Part shown: one piece after another, positions 1 to 7,791 of the stretch
How the letters are laid out: each line of letters starts with the position of its first letter
Position numbering within the stretch: the stretch's first letter is position 1
Assembly: GCF_003860465.1 (NCBI RefSeq)
Contig: NZ_CP034183.1
Span: 1,936,001 to 2,000,000 of the forward strand
Direction: 5' to 3'
DNA from: Deinococcus psychrotolerans
GTDB lineage: Bacteria; Deinococcota; Deinococci; Deinococcales; Deinococcaceae
DNA length: 64,000 nucleotides
Translations under genes and position numbers: made by a program
The notes under the pieces: generated by a model
What the model saw: the letters and a program-made list of their open reading frames with translations, nothing else
What the model was told of the DNA's origin: nothing
Databases searched by the model: none

Positions 1-30
1 GGCAGTCGGTGGGGTTTGAGTGGCAGTCAC
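1..30 (-). CDS. 5' end of an unidentified leftward gene (cut by window edge)
   Basis: Reading leftward, an AGGAGG ribosome binding site (39-44) lies 8 nt before a GTG (28-30), followed by open codons reading MTATQTPPTA up to the edge. The strong, well-spaced SD site is the whole basis for the call. Nothing can be said about the product. Confidence 0.5.
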   Translation of the reverse strand, partial: MTATQTPPTA

Positions 31-44
31 GGAAAGTACCTCCT

Positions 45-420
45 GAGGCGAGAACGGGACAAATAGATAATTTTATACTCAGTTCAAAGTTTAGGGCACG
101 GGCTGGTACTTGTCCAGATGTGCAGGCACAATCGGAAGCCTTTCAGTCGTTATGAAGGCAAGTTTAACAGCCCGCTCGGAAGGTGACGGGAGGCGAGTCT
201 TAGGGTGAGGGCAGACAGGAGCGGTTGGTTCGGCCCGCTCAAACGGCTTAGCAAAGCTGAACGCCACCGCGCTTGGCCCATGCTGCTTCAAAGATTCCAA
301 TTGAAGTCAGCCAGTTGCGGGCTGTCTCATTCACCGTGAACGAACACGCCGAGCAAGCCAATCCTCTGGCGCACTGAGGCGGGCGAGTTGAGATGGTAAT
401 GCGGCACAGACTGAAGTGCT
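45..420. other. Intergenic region, no convincing gene
   Basis: AT-rich sequence around 62-98 (leftward TAAAAT/TATAAA-like boxes) probably holds the promoter of the gene that starts at 30. A 69-codon open frame at 91-300 has no start signals and is not called. A near-perfect palindrome (409-426, GACTGAAG-TG-CTTCAGTC) covers the stop codon of the MFS gene; it lacks a T-run, so it is not a clear intrinsic terminator. Confidence 0.5.
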
Positions 421-1827
421 TCAGTCATGGGCAAGGTCGCCCTCAGAAGTTGCTGTGCCTGCTCCGCTTTGCCCGCGCAGCCGCCCCGCCACCACAGCGG
501 TGAAGAAAGCCAGTCCGAAGGTCAAGCCGAGTTGCCAGGGCACGCCGCCCGCCGCGCCGAGGGCCGCCACCAGCGCTCCGCCGAGGCCCGCACCCAGAGC
601 GCTGCCGAGCATGTCGGCGAGTTGCAGCGTGCCGCTGACTTCGCCTTGTTGCCCGCTGGGCGCGTGCTGCATGACCACCAAAACATGTGCCGGAAAGGCC
701 AGACCCATGCCAAACGCCGCCAAAATCCAGAAAAAGACCCCCAACGCAATCGGCAAAGCGGGAAAGACCAGCGCGGCAAGTAGGCCCAACAGGCCGCTGC
801 CGATCGCCAGCGAGCCGAGCCGCACCACCGAGGAGCGCCGCTGGCCCTGCGTGCGCTCGTCAAAGCGCGAATGAATCAAACTGGTGGCCGACCAGATCAG
901 CGCTCCGCCCGTCAAGAACAGCCCGGCTTGCAGCAGCGTCAGGCCGCGAAGCTCCGCCAAGCCCAGCGGCAAAATCGACTCGCTGCCAAAAAAAGCGAAG
1001 GCCAGCAAAAACCGCACCGCGTACCCCGCGCTCAGCGGCGTACCGAGAGCCAGCATGCGGGCCGGAAAGAGGCGGCCCAGCGCCGGCAGAGCCAGCCCCA
1101 GCCCCGGCAGCAGCAGCAAGCCGCCCAGCCATTTGCCCTGCCCCAACTCGGTGATGCCCGCCAGCCCCAGCGTGACGCCAATCGCGGCCAACACCACTGC
1201 CCACAGGCGAGTGCGGCTCAGCGGCGTGCCCGCGCCCCTCAAGGTGCGGAGGGTAGGCAGCAGCAACCCAGCAGCCAAGATGACCAGCGGCAGCAACCCC
1301 AAGAACACCCCACGCCACGACCAGCGCCCCGTCACGTAGCTCGCCAGAGCCGGGCCGAGCAGCGCGGGCAGCACCCAGGCGCTACTCAGCAGCGCCAGCA
1401 TTCTGGCCCGCATAGCGTCAGGGTAAGCGGTGTTGATGACCAAGTACGCCACCGACACGATGGCACCGCCGCCCAGCCCCTGCAAAATGCGGCCGCCGAT
1501 TAGCACCGCCATGCTGGGGGAGAGTCCCGCCACGCCGAGGCCAGCAGCGAACAGCAGCAGCGCGATCAACACCGGCACGAACGGCCCGTCGCGGTCAGCC
1601 AGCGCACCCAGCCCCACCGTGCCGACCATAAAGCCCATAAAAAAAGCGCTCAGCGGCCAGCCGTAGAGCTTGAGGCCATGAAGTTCACGGGCCACTTCCG
1701 GCAGTGCGGTGGCCACCGCCAGCGACTCGAAGGCGATCAGCAGCACGCCCAGCAGCAGCCCGATACTCAGCGAGCGACGCGCCGGAGCAAACGGATTGAG
1801 CGAAGCGGACAAGTCGGTGGCGCTCAC
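421..1827 (-). CDS. MFS transporter, DHA2-like drug exporter type
   Basis: 468-residue very hydrophobic protein with roughly 12-14 predicted membrane segments, consistent with a proton-driven efflux permease of the major facilitator superfamily. The segment RILQGLGGGAIVSVAYLVI (about residues 113-131) matches the RxLQGxGGG motif typical of DHA2 (EmrB/QacA-like) exporters, and GALADRDGPF resembles the loop 2-3 MFS motif. It overlaps the stop of the upstream gene by 4 nt, so the two are probably translated together. The substrate cannot be told from sequence. Confidence 0.85.
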   Translation of the reverse strand: MSATDLSASLNPFAPARRSLSIGLLLGVLLIAFESLAVATALPEVARELHGLKLYGWPLSAFFMGFMVGTVGLGALADRDGPFVPVLIALLLFAAGLGVAGLSPSMAVLIGGRILQGLGGGAIVSVAYLVINTAYPDAMRARMLALLSSAWVLPALLGPALASYVTGRWSWRGVFLGLLPLVILAAGLLLPTLRTLRGAGTPLSRTRLWAVVLAAIGVTLGLAGITELGQGKWLGGLLLLPGLGLALPALGRLFPARMLALGTPLSAGYAVRFLLAFAFFGSESILPLGLAELRGLTLLQAGLFLTGGALIWSATSLIHSRFDERTQGQRRSSVVRLGSLAIGSGLLGLLAALVFPALPIALGVFFWILAAFGMGLAFPAHVLVVMQHAPSGQQGEVSGTLQLADMLGSALGAGLGGALVAALGAAGGVPWQLGLTFGLAFFTAVVAGRLRGQSGAGTATSEGDLAHD

Positions 1828-2168
1828 AGCTGCTCAGTTCTGGGTCGGTCAGCTGTGGGCTGCTCGGTTATGGATTGGTCAGGCGTCAGCAACCCGAGCA
1901 GCGCTTCTTCGATACCGCGCCCGCGCCAGCCGCTTTCGAGTTCCAGGCCGCACTGTAGCTGACCCTCCGCGCCCGGCCAGCTCAGCGCCGCGCCGATGAC
2001 TTTGCCTCCGGCCACCGCCACCGTGCCCGCCATGAGCTGTGAAAGGGGCAAACCGGGCTGAGCAGCAAAGAGGGTTTTAAGCCGCAGCTGTACAGCTGGA
2101 GCGGGCGGCAACGGCAAGCGCGACACGCGCACGCGGGCGGGCAAACTGGGCGGGGAAGAGGCAAACAT
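1824..2168 (-). CDS. Small GNAT-like protein, start of MFS operon
   Basis: 114 residues. The segment AGGKVIGAALSW followed by ESGWRGRGIEEALLGLL resembles the core strand and the acetyl-CoA-binding R/Q-x-x-G-x-G/A loop (motif A) of GNAT N-acetyltransferases, but the protein is shorter than a normal GNAT (about 150) and appears to lack the last strands. The ATG at 2168 is chosen because a TACACT box (2175-2180) lies 6 nt upstream, giving a leaderless mRNA; a longer reading to 2285 would run through this promoter. Its TGA overlaps the start of the exporter. It may be a reduced acetyltransferase; function unproven. Confidence 0.6.
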   Translation of the reverse strand: MFASSPPSLPARVRVSRLPLPPAPAVQLRLKTLFAAQPGLPLSQLMAGTVAVAGGKVIGAALSWPGAEGQLQCGLELESGWRGRGIEEALLGLLTPDQSITEQPTADRPRTEQL

Positions 2169-2174
2169 AGCCTG

Positions 2175-2180
2175 AGTGTA
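2175..2180 (-). promoter_or_regulatory. Leaderless -10 box (TACACT) of the GNAT-like/MFS operon
   Basis: TACACT, then 6 nt, then ATG (2168) on the minus strand. Confidence 0.65.
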
Positions 2181-2257
2181 AAACAGGGCGGGCCTGCCAA
2201 ATGGCGGCGACCTTGCGCGGCCATACACTTTTTCACCGCGTTCCAACCTCACGTCGC

Positions 2258-2263
2258 TAGAAT
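2258..2263 (+). promoter_or_regulatory. -10 box (TAGAAT) for a leaderless mini-ORF
   Basis: TAGAAT ends 7 nt before the ATG at 2271. The mRNA should begin at or next to that ATG. Confidence 0.6.
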
Positions 2264-2270
2264 GCCCGCC

Positions 2271-2297
2271 ATGATTGCCGAGCAAACCCGTCCGTGA
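2271..2297 (+). CDS. Leaderless 8-codon mini-ORF coupled to the next gene
   Basis: Encodes MIAEQTRP and stops at TGA 2295-2297, which overlaps the GTG start (2294) of the membrane protein (CCGTGA). The membrane protein has no SD site, so ribosomes loading on the leaderless ATG could terminate here and restart at the GTG. Existence is inferred from promoter spacing and the overlap only. Confidence 0.5.
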   Translation: MIAEQTRP

Positions 2298-2566
2298 AAG
2301 CGCTCACGCTCCTTTTGAAAATTTTGCTGTGGCTGCTGGCCGCCGTGCTGGGGGCTTTGGCGCTGGGCGCGTTCGCCAGCCTCAACCCCGCCGCCCCCAC
2401 CTGGATGCGGGCGCTCAGCGCGTTAGAAGGGGTACTGCTAAGTCACCTGTTGACAGCTTACCCGCGCGGCATTCTAGAAGCGCTGGGCGCGGCGCTAGTA
2501 GTGTTTTTGGCCGCGCTACCCACCGCCGCCAACTCCACCGCCAAAGTCGCCTCCAAGCCCGCATGA
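2294..2566 (+). CDS. Small membrane protein next to phosphatidyltransferase
   Basis: 90 residues with two predicted membrane helices (about 3-27 and 60-80). No recognised family. The GTG start is chosen because [14 protein letters not shown] follows directly and the upstream mini-ORF stop overlaps it. Its stop overlaps the ATG of the downstream phosphatidyltransferase (ATGA, 2563-2566), so it may be a partner of that enzyme. Confidence 0.65.
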   Translation: MKALTLLLKILLWLLAAVLGALALGAFASLNPAAPTWMRALSALEGVLLSHLLTAYPRGILEALGAALVVFLAALPTAANSTAKVASKPA

Positions 2567-3360
2567 CCCCCGGTCTCGCCCAAACCCGCAAGGCCCGCCC
2601 CGCCGACGAGTGGGCTGCCGAGCGAATCTTCCGGCCTCTAGCGCAACTATTGGTGGCTCCCGCCGCCCGCACCAAGTTGAGGCCCACCCAGGTGGTGCTG
2701 TTTCACACCGGCCTGACGCTGCTGGCCGCCGCTGGGCTGCGGCGCGGCGCTTGGCTGGCTCCGGCACTGCTGCTGCAACTCAAAACCGTTCTCGACAACT
2801 TCGACGGCCAACTTGCCCGCGCCACCGATCAGACCACCCTCAGCGGGCGCTACCTCGACAGCGAAATGGACGTGCTGGGCAATTTGGCGCTGCTCACAGC
2901 CCTACACGGCCCCCTGATCGGCCCCAGTGCCACGCTGCTGCTGAGCCTGATTCTCAGCACCGATTACCTGTGGGAGCGCGATTACCGCGCCGCCAGAGGC
3001 GAAACTTTCCGCGCCCCAGCGGCGCAGCAAGGCGACAATCCGGCGGTGCTGGCAGCACTGGAAAAATTCTATGCGCTGTACTTCGTACCGCAGGAGCAGA
3101 TGCTCAGCCGCTTGTTTGAAGCTCGGTTGCGCTCGGTGGCCGGCCCTCAGCCCACCCCGCAAGACCGCCAAGCGTATACGCCGCTCGCTGCCCTGACGCT
3201 CAGCGCCAACTTGGGGCTGAGCAGCCAACTGCTGCTGCTGGGCGCATTGACCCTGCTCAAACGCCCGCACTGGTACGCGCCGTCGCTGGCGGTACAGGCC
3301 GCCGCGCTGCTGACCGCTCAGGTCTGGCGCGAGCGGCAAGTGGCCCTGAGCCGGCAGTAA
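2563..3360 (+). CDS. CDP-alcohol phosphatidyltransferase family protein
   Basis: 265-residue integral membrane protein. It carries the complete family signature D-G-x2-A-R-x8-G-x3-D-x3-D, in the sequence starting [13 protein letters not shown] (about residues 76-98). These aspartates bind the metals used to move a phosphatidyl or similar group from a CDP-alcohol to an acceptor alcohol in phospholipid synthesis. Several hydrophobic helices flank the motif. The family member (e.g. PgsA, PssA or other) cannot be assigned. It is translationally coupled to the small membrane protein upstream. Confidence 0.85.
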   Translation: MTPGLAQTRKARPADEWAAERIFRPLAQLLVAPAARTKLRPTQVVLFHTGLTLLAAAGLRRGAWLAPALLLQLKTVLDNFDGQLARATDQTTLSGRYLDSEMDVLGNLALLTALHGPLIGPSATLLLSLILSTDYLWERDYRAARGETFRAPAAQQGDNPAVLAALEKFYALYFVPQEQMLSRLFEARLRSVAGPQPTPQDRQAYTPLAALTLSANLGLSSQLLLLGALTLLKRPHWYAPSLAVQAAALLTAQVWRERQVALSRQ

Positions 3361-3383
3361 GCGCTTCTTTTTTGACGAACGGT

Positions 3384-4061
3384 TTAGAGTTCTGGATACA
3401 CCTTGAGTTCGGTCATGTGCGCCCGCGCCGGGCGGGTGATGGCGTGGGCGAGGGTCTGCGCCAACGCACGCGGGTCGATGGTGGCTTCCCAAGTCAGGCC
3501 CGACTCGCGGTTGGAGGAGGTGTCGATTGCGCCCATCGGGTAAAGGGTCAGGGTGGTCACGCCTTTGGCTTTGAGTTCGTCGTGGATGCTGAGCAGGTAA
3601 GCCGCCACTGCCGCTTTGCTGGCGGTGTAGAGCGCCGCGCCGGGGCCGCTCATCTTGGCGGCTTGCCCTGCTGAGACGCCCAAAATCATGCCTTCTTTTT
3701 GCTTGATCATGTGCGGCAAGACGCCCTGAGCCGCGTGAAACAGCGACTGCATATTGGCTCCGAACATCGCTTGATAATCTTTTTCGCTGGCTTTGTGGGC
3801 GTCCTGTGCGCTAAATGCACCGATGGTGTGAATCAGCACGTCGGCCCGCTGCTTTTTGAGAATGTCCACGCAGTCGGGATCGGTCAAGTCGAGGTCGAGG
3901 GCTTTTTTGGCGGGAAAGCGGTCTTCAGCGCGTTTAAGCGCTTCACCGCGCCCCACCAAAATGAGTTCTGCGCCTGCGTCGATGAGTTCTTGGGCGATAG
4001 CAGTCGCCAGTGCGCCGCCCGCTCCGGTGAGCATTACAGTGGTTCCGCTGAGCTTAGCCAT
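3384..4061 (-). CDS. Short-chain dehydrogenase/reductase (SDR)
   Basis: 225 residues. The N-terminal nucleotide-binding motif is TGAGGALATAIA (TGxxxGxG-like but with A for the last G). The catalytic Tyr and Lys are in YTASK, and a Ser-rich stretch precedes it (GVSAGQAAKMSG). Substrate is unknown. The ATG at 4061 is chosen over the GTG at 4067 because TAGGCT (4068-4073) is 6 nt upstream, indicating leaderless translation. Confidence 0.85.
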   Translation of the reverse strand: MAKLSGTTVMLTGAGGALATAIAQELIDAGAELILVGRGEALKRAEDRFPAKKALDLDLTDPDCVDILKKQRADVLIHTIGAFSAQDAHKASEKDYQAMFGANMQSLFHAAQGVLPHMIKQKEGMILGVSAGQAAKMSGPGAALYTASKAAVAAYLLSIHDELKAKGVTTLTLYPMGAIDTSSNRESGLTWEATIDPRALAQTLAHAITRPARAHMTELKVYPEL

Positions 4062-4067
4062 GCGCAC

Positions 4068-4073
4068 AGCCTA
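4068..4073 (-). promoter_or_regulatory. Leaderless -10 box (TAGGCT) of the SDR gene
   Basis: TAGGCT, 6 nt, ATG (4061). Confidence 0.65.
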
Positions 4074-4138
4074 GCGCCTTTGAGCGTGGTGCGTTCTTTG
4101 GAACTCGCCCATCATTGGCGGGGGCTGCGGCGCTCTGG

Positions 4139-4672
4139 TTACTGCCCGCCGCTGACCACCGCTTTGCTGTCGCGCAGCTTGTAGGTTTTGCCTGCCGCGT
4201 CTTGGAACATCAGCACGACCTGCACGGCGTCGCTGCTCGACAAGTTGGCGCTGCCGCGCCCCACCGCTTGCAAGCAGTTGGCCGCGCCCGAGCAGTGGCG
4301 GCGGTCTTGCGATTCGACACCGGAGCGCCACACCCCCCCCTCGGTAATCACATAAACGCCCGTGACCTTAAAAGTATTGAGCGGGCCGGTGCTAGAGCGC
4401 AGCGTGACTGGCACCACGAAGTTGCCGGCACAGGGCCGGCCCACGCACGTCAGCGCACTCAGGTACGGCGTGGCCTCGGCGCTGATCTTCATTCCGCCGA
4501 TGGCCAGCTTGGTGGGCGCGGCCAGCAGTTCTCCGGCGCTGATCGGCGGCACACTCGCCGCGTTTTGCAGGGCGGGGCCGCTGAGACCGGCGCTACTCAG
4601 GCTCGGCCCAGCCGCCGTGCCGCACGCCCAGAGAAGCGGCGCAAACAGGAGGGGCCAGCCTAAGCCTTTCAT
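4139..4672 (-). CDS. Putative lipoprotein of unknown function
   Basis: 177 residues. The N-terminus has a short basic start, a hydrophobic core and a lipobox-like LLWAC at about residues 13-17, so the protein is probably lipid-anchored outside the cytoplasm. Four further cysteines (TCVGRPC, HCSGAANC) suggest two disulfides. The rest looks beta-rich; no family is recognised. A leaderless promoter (TAAACT, 6 nt before ATG) supports the start. Confidence 0.7.
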   Translation of the reverse strand: MKGLGWPLLFAPLLWACGTAAGPSLSSAGLSGPALQNAASVPPISAGELLAAPTKLAIGGMKISAEATPYLSALTCVGRPCAGNFVVPVTLRSSTGPLNTFKVTGVYVITEGGVWRSGVESQDRRHCSGAANCLQAVGRGSANLSSSDAVQVVLMFQDAAGKTYKLRDSKAVVSGGQ

Positions 4673-4678
4673 AGTGTG

Positions 4679-4684
4679 AGTTTA
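4679..4684 (-). promoter_or_regulatory. Leaderless -10 box (TAAACT) of the lipoprotein gene
   Basis: TAAACT, 6 nt, ATG (4672). Confidence 0.65.
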
Positions 4685-4756
4685 GCTCTTTCTAACTGAC
4701 TTCCAGCTTACCTTGCTCACTTTTTTAACATTTCATTTTCCCAGCCGCAGCAGACG

Positions 4757-4785
4757 TTGACATGCCGTCAGGGTTAACCTAGACT
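4757..4785 (+). promoter_or_regulatory. Classical sigma-70-type promoter
   Basis: TTGACA (4757-4762), a 17-nt spacer, TAGACT (4780-4785). It precedes the 133-residue membrane protein and leaves a leader of about 50 nt with an SD site, unlike most genes here. Confidence 0.75.
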
Positions 4786-4798
4786 CGGCATTAGTTGA

Positions 4799-4814
4799 CT
4801 TACCGGTAGGTAAG
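4799..4814 (+). promoter_or_regulatory. Operator-like inverted repeat just after the transcription start
   Basis: CTTACC-GGTA-GGTAAG, perfect 6-bp arms around 4 nt, located about 7-22 nt after the predicted start site. The position would suit a dimeric repressor. The regulator is unknown. Confidence 0.5.
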
Positions 4815-4845
4815 CAGAGATTGCAACACTTCAAGGAGACTCGGC

Positions 4846-5247
4846 ATGGATGAACTTATCGTAAAGCCCCTCGTTCACAACGCCGTCGGCGGTTTGGTGG
4901 TGCTGGCCGCTCTCGCCGCTCTCGTTATCAACTGGCGCGGCGCGTACGTCCTCAAGAATTTTGGCCCGCTGCAACGCGCCTCGCTGATCGTGCTGCAAAT
5001 CGCGCTGATGGTTCAGGCGCTGATCGGCATCAAACTGCTCGACCAGGGGCTAGGCATCGTGCAAAAGTATGTGCACTACCTTGGCGGTCTGGGCGCACTG
5101 GGCCTGCTGATGCTGCTCTACTGGCTGCCGCAGCGCAGCGCCCAAAAAACTTCAAAAAATGCCCTTGGTCTGACTGCCGCGTCGTTGACGTTCGTGCTGC
5201 TGACCTTCGTAGTGGGCGGCCTCTATGCCAGAGGCGGACTGAGCTGA
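4846..5247 (+). CDS. Four-helix membrane protein, unknown function
   Basis: 133 residues with about four membrane helices (roughly 12-30, 44-64, 75-95, 106-126). Histidines at the edges of helices 1 and 3 (VHNAVGG, KYVHYLGG) could bind haem or metal, but no family is recognised. AAGGAG (4833-4838) precedes the ATG. It has its own strong promoter with an operator-like palindrome, so expression is probably conditional. Confidence 0.7.
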   Translation: MDELIVKPLVHNAVGGLVVLAALAALVINWRGAYVLKNFGPLQRASLIVLQIALMVQALIGIKLLDQGLGIVQKYVHYLGGLGALGLLMLLYWLPQRSAQKTSKNALGLTAASLTFVLLTFVVGGLYARGGLS

Positions 5248-5265
5248 GGAAAAACAAAAGCCGCC

Positions 5266-5694
5266 TCAGCGCAGCCGGGTGATTCGCCGCCCCTGTTCGT
5301 CGTGCTCCAGTTTCAGCAGCCAGGACTCCGGAAAGTCACCGTAAAAAAGTTGGCCCCATTCGATGATGCTCAGGCGGGCTTCTTCACTGAGGCGCTCCAA
5401 GTCCATTTCGTAGAGTTCTTGGGCATGCTGCACGCGGTAAGCGTCCACGTGCAGCGCCGCGCCCTGCGGCGTGGGGTAGAGCTGCATCAGGGCGTAGGTG
5501 GGACTGCTGACCAGACCTTCAAAGCCCAGCGCGGCGATCAGGCCCTGCGTCAAGGTGGTTTTGCCCGCGCCGAGTTCGCCCTCCAGAAACAGGACGGTGT
5601 GCGGAGCGAGCTGCGCCGAGAGCAAGGCCCCAAAGGCCCGCTGAGCGCTTTCATCTTCTATTAAAAGGGTGTCGCCCGGCTGCATGGAGAGCAT
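5266..5694 (-). CDS. tsaE: tRNA threonylcarbamoyladenosine biosynthesis ATPase TsaE
   Basis: 142 residues. The Walker A loop is LEGELGAGKTT (about residues 38-48), followed by SSPTYALM and the conserved HVDAYR and IEWG motifs of TsaE. TsaE works with TsaB and TsaD to place the t6A modification on ANN-decoding tRNAs. AGGAG lies upstream of the ATG at 5694, which is preferred over the start at 5715. It lies downstream of the helical-protein operon in the same direction, about 70 nt away. Confidence 0.92.
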   Translation of the reverse strand: MLSMQPGDTLLIEDESAQRAFGALLSAQLAPHTVLFLEGELGAGKTTLTQGLIAALGFEGLVSSPTYALMQLYPTPQGAALHVDAYRVQHAQELYEMDLERLSEEARLSIIEWGQLFYGDFPESWLLKLEHDEQGRRITRLR

Positions 5695-5764
5695 GATAGC
5701 GGCTCCTATTCTCAAGAAATCAAGCGCTGCTCATTCACCGCTCCACTCGCCCTTCTCGCCCCCT

Positions 5765-7741
5765 TTACTCTGGAAAGTCGCTCATTCTCGCTCTGGCCTC
5801 TTCGATGTCCGCGCCCTGCGCCGCCCTGTGGCCGCCCAAATGCGGCAGCAGCAACCAGACGCCCTGCGGCGTGTCGAGGCGCACCTCAGCGTCGCCAATC
5901 GGCAGCGGCAACTCGGCGAGTTGGGCACTCAAGCGGGCCAGCGACCACGCCTGAGGATCGGGCGCTCCGCGCATGACCGTGCCGCCGCGCAGTTCCCAGA
6001 GGCCCTGAGGCAGCGGCGGCAGCGTCACGAGTTCTTGTTCCGGTTCTTCATCGAGGCCCAGCGCGTCGAGCAGGCCCGTCAGGGCTTCTTCGCCAAACTG
6101 GGCAGTGAGGTCGCGGGCCACTTGAAACTCGGCGCGGGCCTCGCTCAGCAGCGCTTCGGCGTCGCCCAAAACCTGCATGTAGTGGGCGCGGCCATCGGCA
6201 GACAGCTTGCCGAGCTTGAGGTGTGAGCGCAAGGTATCGGCCAAGCGGCCCAAATGCGAAATGGTGTCGCCGGCGAGGTGGCGGTAGCGGCCATATTCGT
6301 CGAGCACCTGCCGCGTTCTGAGGTCGAGCGCCTCGCGTTCCTGCGCCGCTACGCCTTTGCGCTGGTCGATCACGGCCCACAGCGCCGAGAGGTCGGCCAT
6401 TTCGCCGCGCTCCAGGGCCTGTGCGGCCTGTGACAAATCGCCTTGCAGGCCCTCGATCACCGGCAAATCGCGGGCGGCTTGCTCGATTTCCAGCAGCTCA
6501 CGCTGGTTTTCTAAGGCGTCCTCAGCGCTCGCGTCACCGCTCTCAAGCAGCGGCAAGCTGCGCGAAAGCAGCCGCAGTTCGTCGGTGGCGAGGCTGCCCG
6601 ACGACAGCAGGCCGCGTGCCACCGCCGCGCCGAGTTGGGCCTGTTCGGCGGGTCGCAGCGCCGAGTCGAGCTGGGAGAGCCGCGTTTCAAAGTCGCTGAG
6701 TTCGGTTTGCTGCTGTGCCAGTTGGGCGAGTTGGGCAGCTTCCAAATCACTTCTGAGCCGTACGAAACGCTCTTCGCCGAGCAGGTGGCCGCTGTCTAAG
6801 CGCTCTTTGGCCGCCTGAATCTCGAGGTTGAGGCCTTCCTCGACGCGCATGAGCGGCGCAAACTCGCGGCTGAGGTCAGACAGCGCCCGGACTTCGTGGG
6901 CACGGTCGAGTTCGCGGACTTGCTGCACCACGTCGTCGCTGGCCTGCGGAGCCGCGCCGCCCGTGGGCAAACCCACCACCGATGACGCCACCAATTTACG
7001 CAGATCCAACGTCAGGTTGCGGGCACGCTCGACTTCGGAAGGCAGCAGCGCTCCGGTTTTTTGGGCGTCCTCGATGCTTTGCAGCAGGCCGCTGAGCCGC
7101 CGCACTTTGGGGCCGCCCACGCCCTCGACGCGGCCAAATCCGGCCCGCAGCTCGGCGAGGTCGCTTTCCTGCCTCACCAGCGCTTCGGCGAGGCGGCGTG
7201 AGAGCGCTTCTTGCAGGTCTAAACCCTCGGCCACCAACTTATCGGGCAGCGGTTTACCCGCGTCGAGTTCGCCGCGTAGCACCGCGCTGAGCGCCCGCAG
7301 CCGCTTGACTTCCGGCCAATCGAAATACAGCGAGTAAGCCTTGAGGCTTTCTTCCAATGAGGCGACGTGAAGTTGATTCTGGGCTTGAGCGGCGTTCGGC
7401 TGAGCACCGCTTTGCTGAGGCTCGGGAGCTTGAGCAGCGCCGTCCAGCTGGCTTTGAGACGGCGGCTCAATTCTTGTTACGGCGTTGGAAGGTGCCGGAC
7501 TCACCGCCGCGCTGAGCTTAAGGTTGGCCAGCACTTCCTCAATGCGGCGCTTGGCCAGCGAGGCAGGCACGGTCAGTTGCAGGCGGCGGAATACGTCGCG
7601 CTTGAGGATGTCGGCCAACTGAGTGCTGGAGAGTTCTTCGGGCCGCATGGAGCGGTCTTGGGCGGCGCTTTCGATCAAGCGCTCCAATGCCCGCGCCGAA
7701 ATGAGATCACCCAACTGAGCGACAGCTTGTCGGTAAGGCAT
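5765..7741 (-). CDS. Long helical protein with an N-terminal domain shared with the operon's Roadblock protein
   Basis: 658 residues, no signal peptide or membrane helix. It is Leu/Ala/Glu/Arg rich and predicted almost wholly helical, with coiled-coil-like stretches at about 150-560. Residues 10-74 (starting LGDLISARALERLIESAAQD) align without gaps to residues 13-77 of the Roadblock protein at 9429-10430; conserved positions include S, RA, E, D, PE, RRL and P. A low-complexity linker follows at about 80-130, and residues 585-658 look like a small folded C-terminal domain. GGGAG precedes the ATG. Last gene of a three-gene operon (51-nt gap). No family recognised; scaffold role is inference. 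Confidence 0.75.
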   Translation of the reverse strand: MPYRQAVAQLGDLISARALERLIESAAQDRSMRPEELSSTQLADILKRDVFRRLQLTVPASLAKRRIEEVLANLKLSAAVSPAPSNAVTRIEPPSQSQLDGAAQAPEPQQSGAQPNAAQAQNQLHVASLEESLKAYSLYFDWPEVKRLRALSAVLRGELDAGKPLPDKLVAEGLDLQEALSRRLAEALVRQESDLAELRAGFGRVEGVGGPKVRRLSGLLQSIEDAQKTGALLPSEVERARNLTLDLRKLVASSVVGLPTGGAAPQASDDVVQQVRELDRAHEVRALSDLSREFAPLMRVEEGLNLEIQAAKERLDSGHLLGEERFVRLRSDLEAAQLAQLAQQQTELSDFETRLSQLDSALRPAEQAQLGAAVARGLLSSGSLATDELRLLSRSLPLLESGDASAEDALENQRELLEIEQAARDLPVIEGLQGDLSQAAQALERGEMADLSALWAVIDQRKGVAAQEREALDLRTRQVLDEYGRYRHLAGDTISHLGRLADTLRSHLKLGKLSADGRAHYMQVLGDAEALLSEARAEFQVARDLTAQFGEEALTGLLDALGLDEEPEQELVTLPPLPQGLWELRGGTVMRGAPDPQAWSLARLSAQLAELPLPIGDAEVRLDTPQGVWLLLPHLGGHRAAQGADIEEARARMSDFPE

Positions 7742-7791
7742 TTAGCACTTCTCCCTTAGGCAGCGCACGGCGCACGGCGCAGAGCGGGCCA

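Noticed and set aside
91..300. 69-codon leftward open frame
   Set aside because: No SD or -10 box near its start, low-complexity Pro/Ala/Arg composition, no recognisable product.
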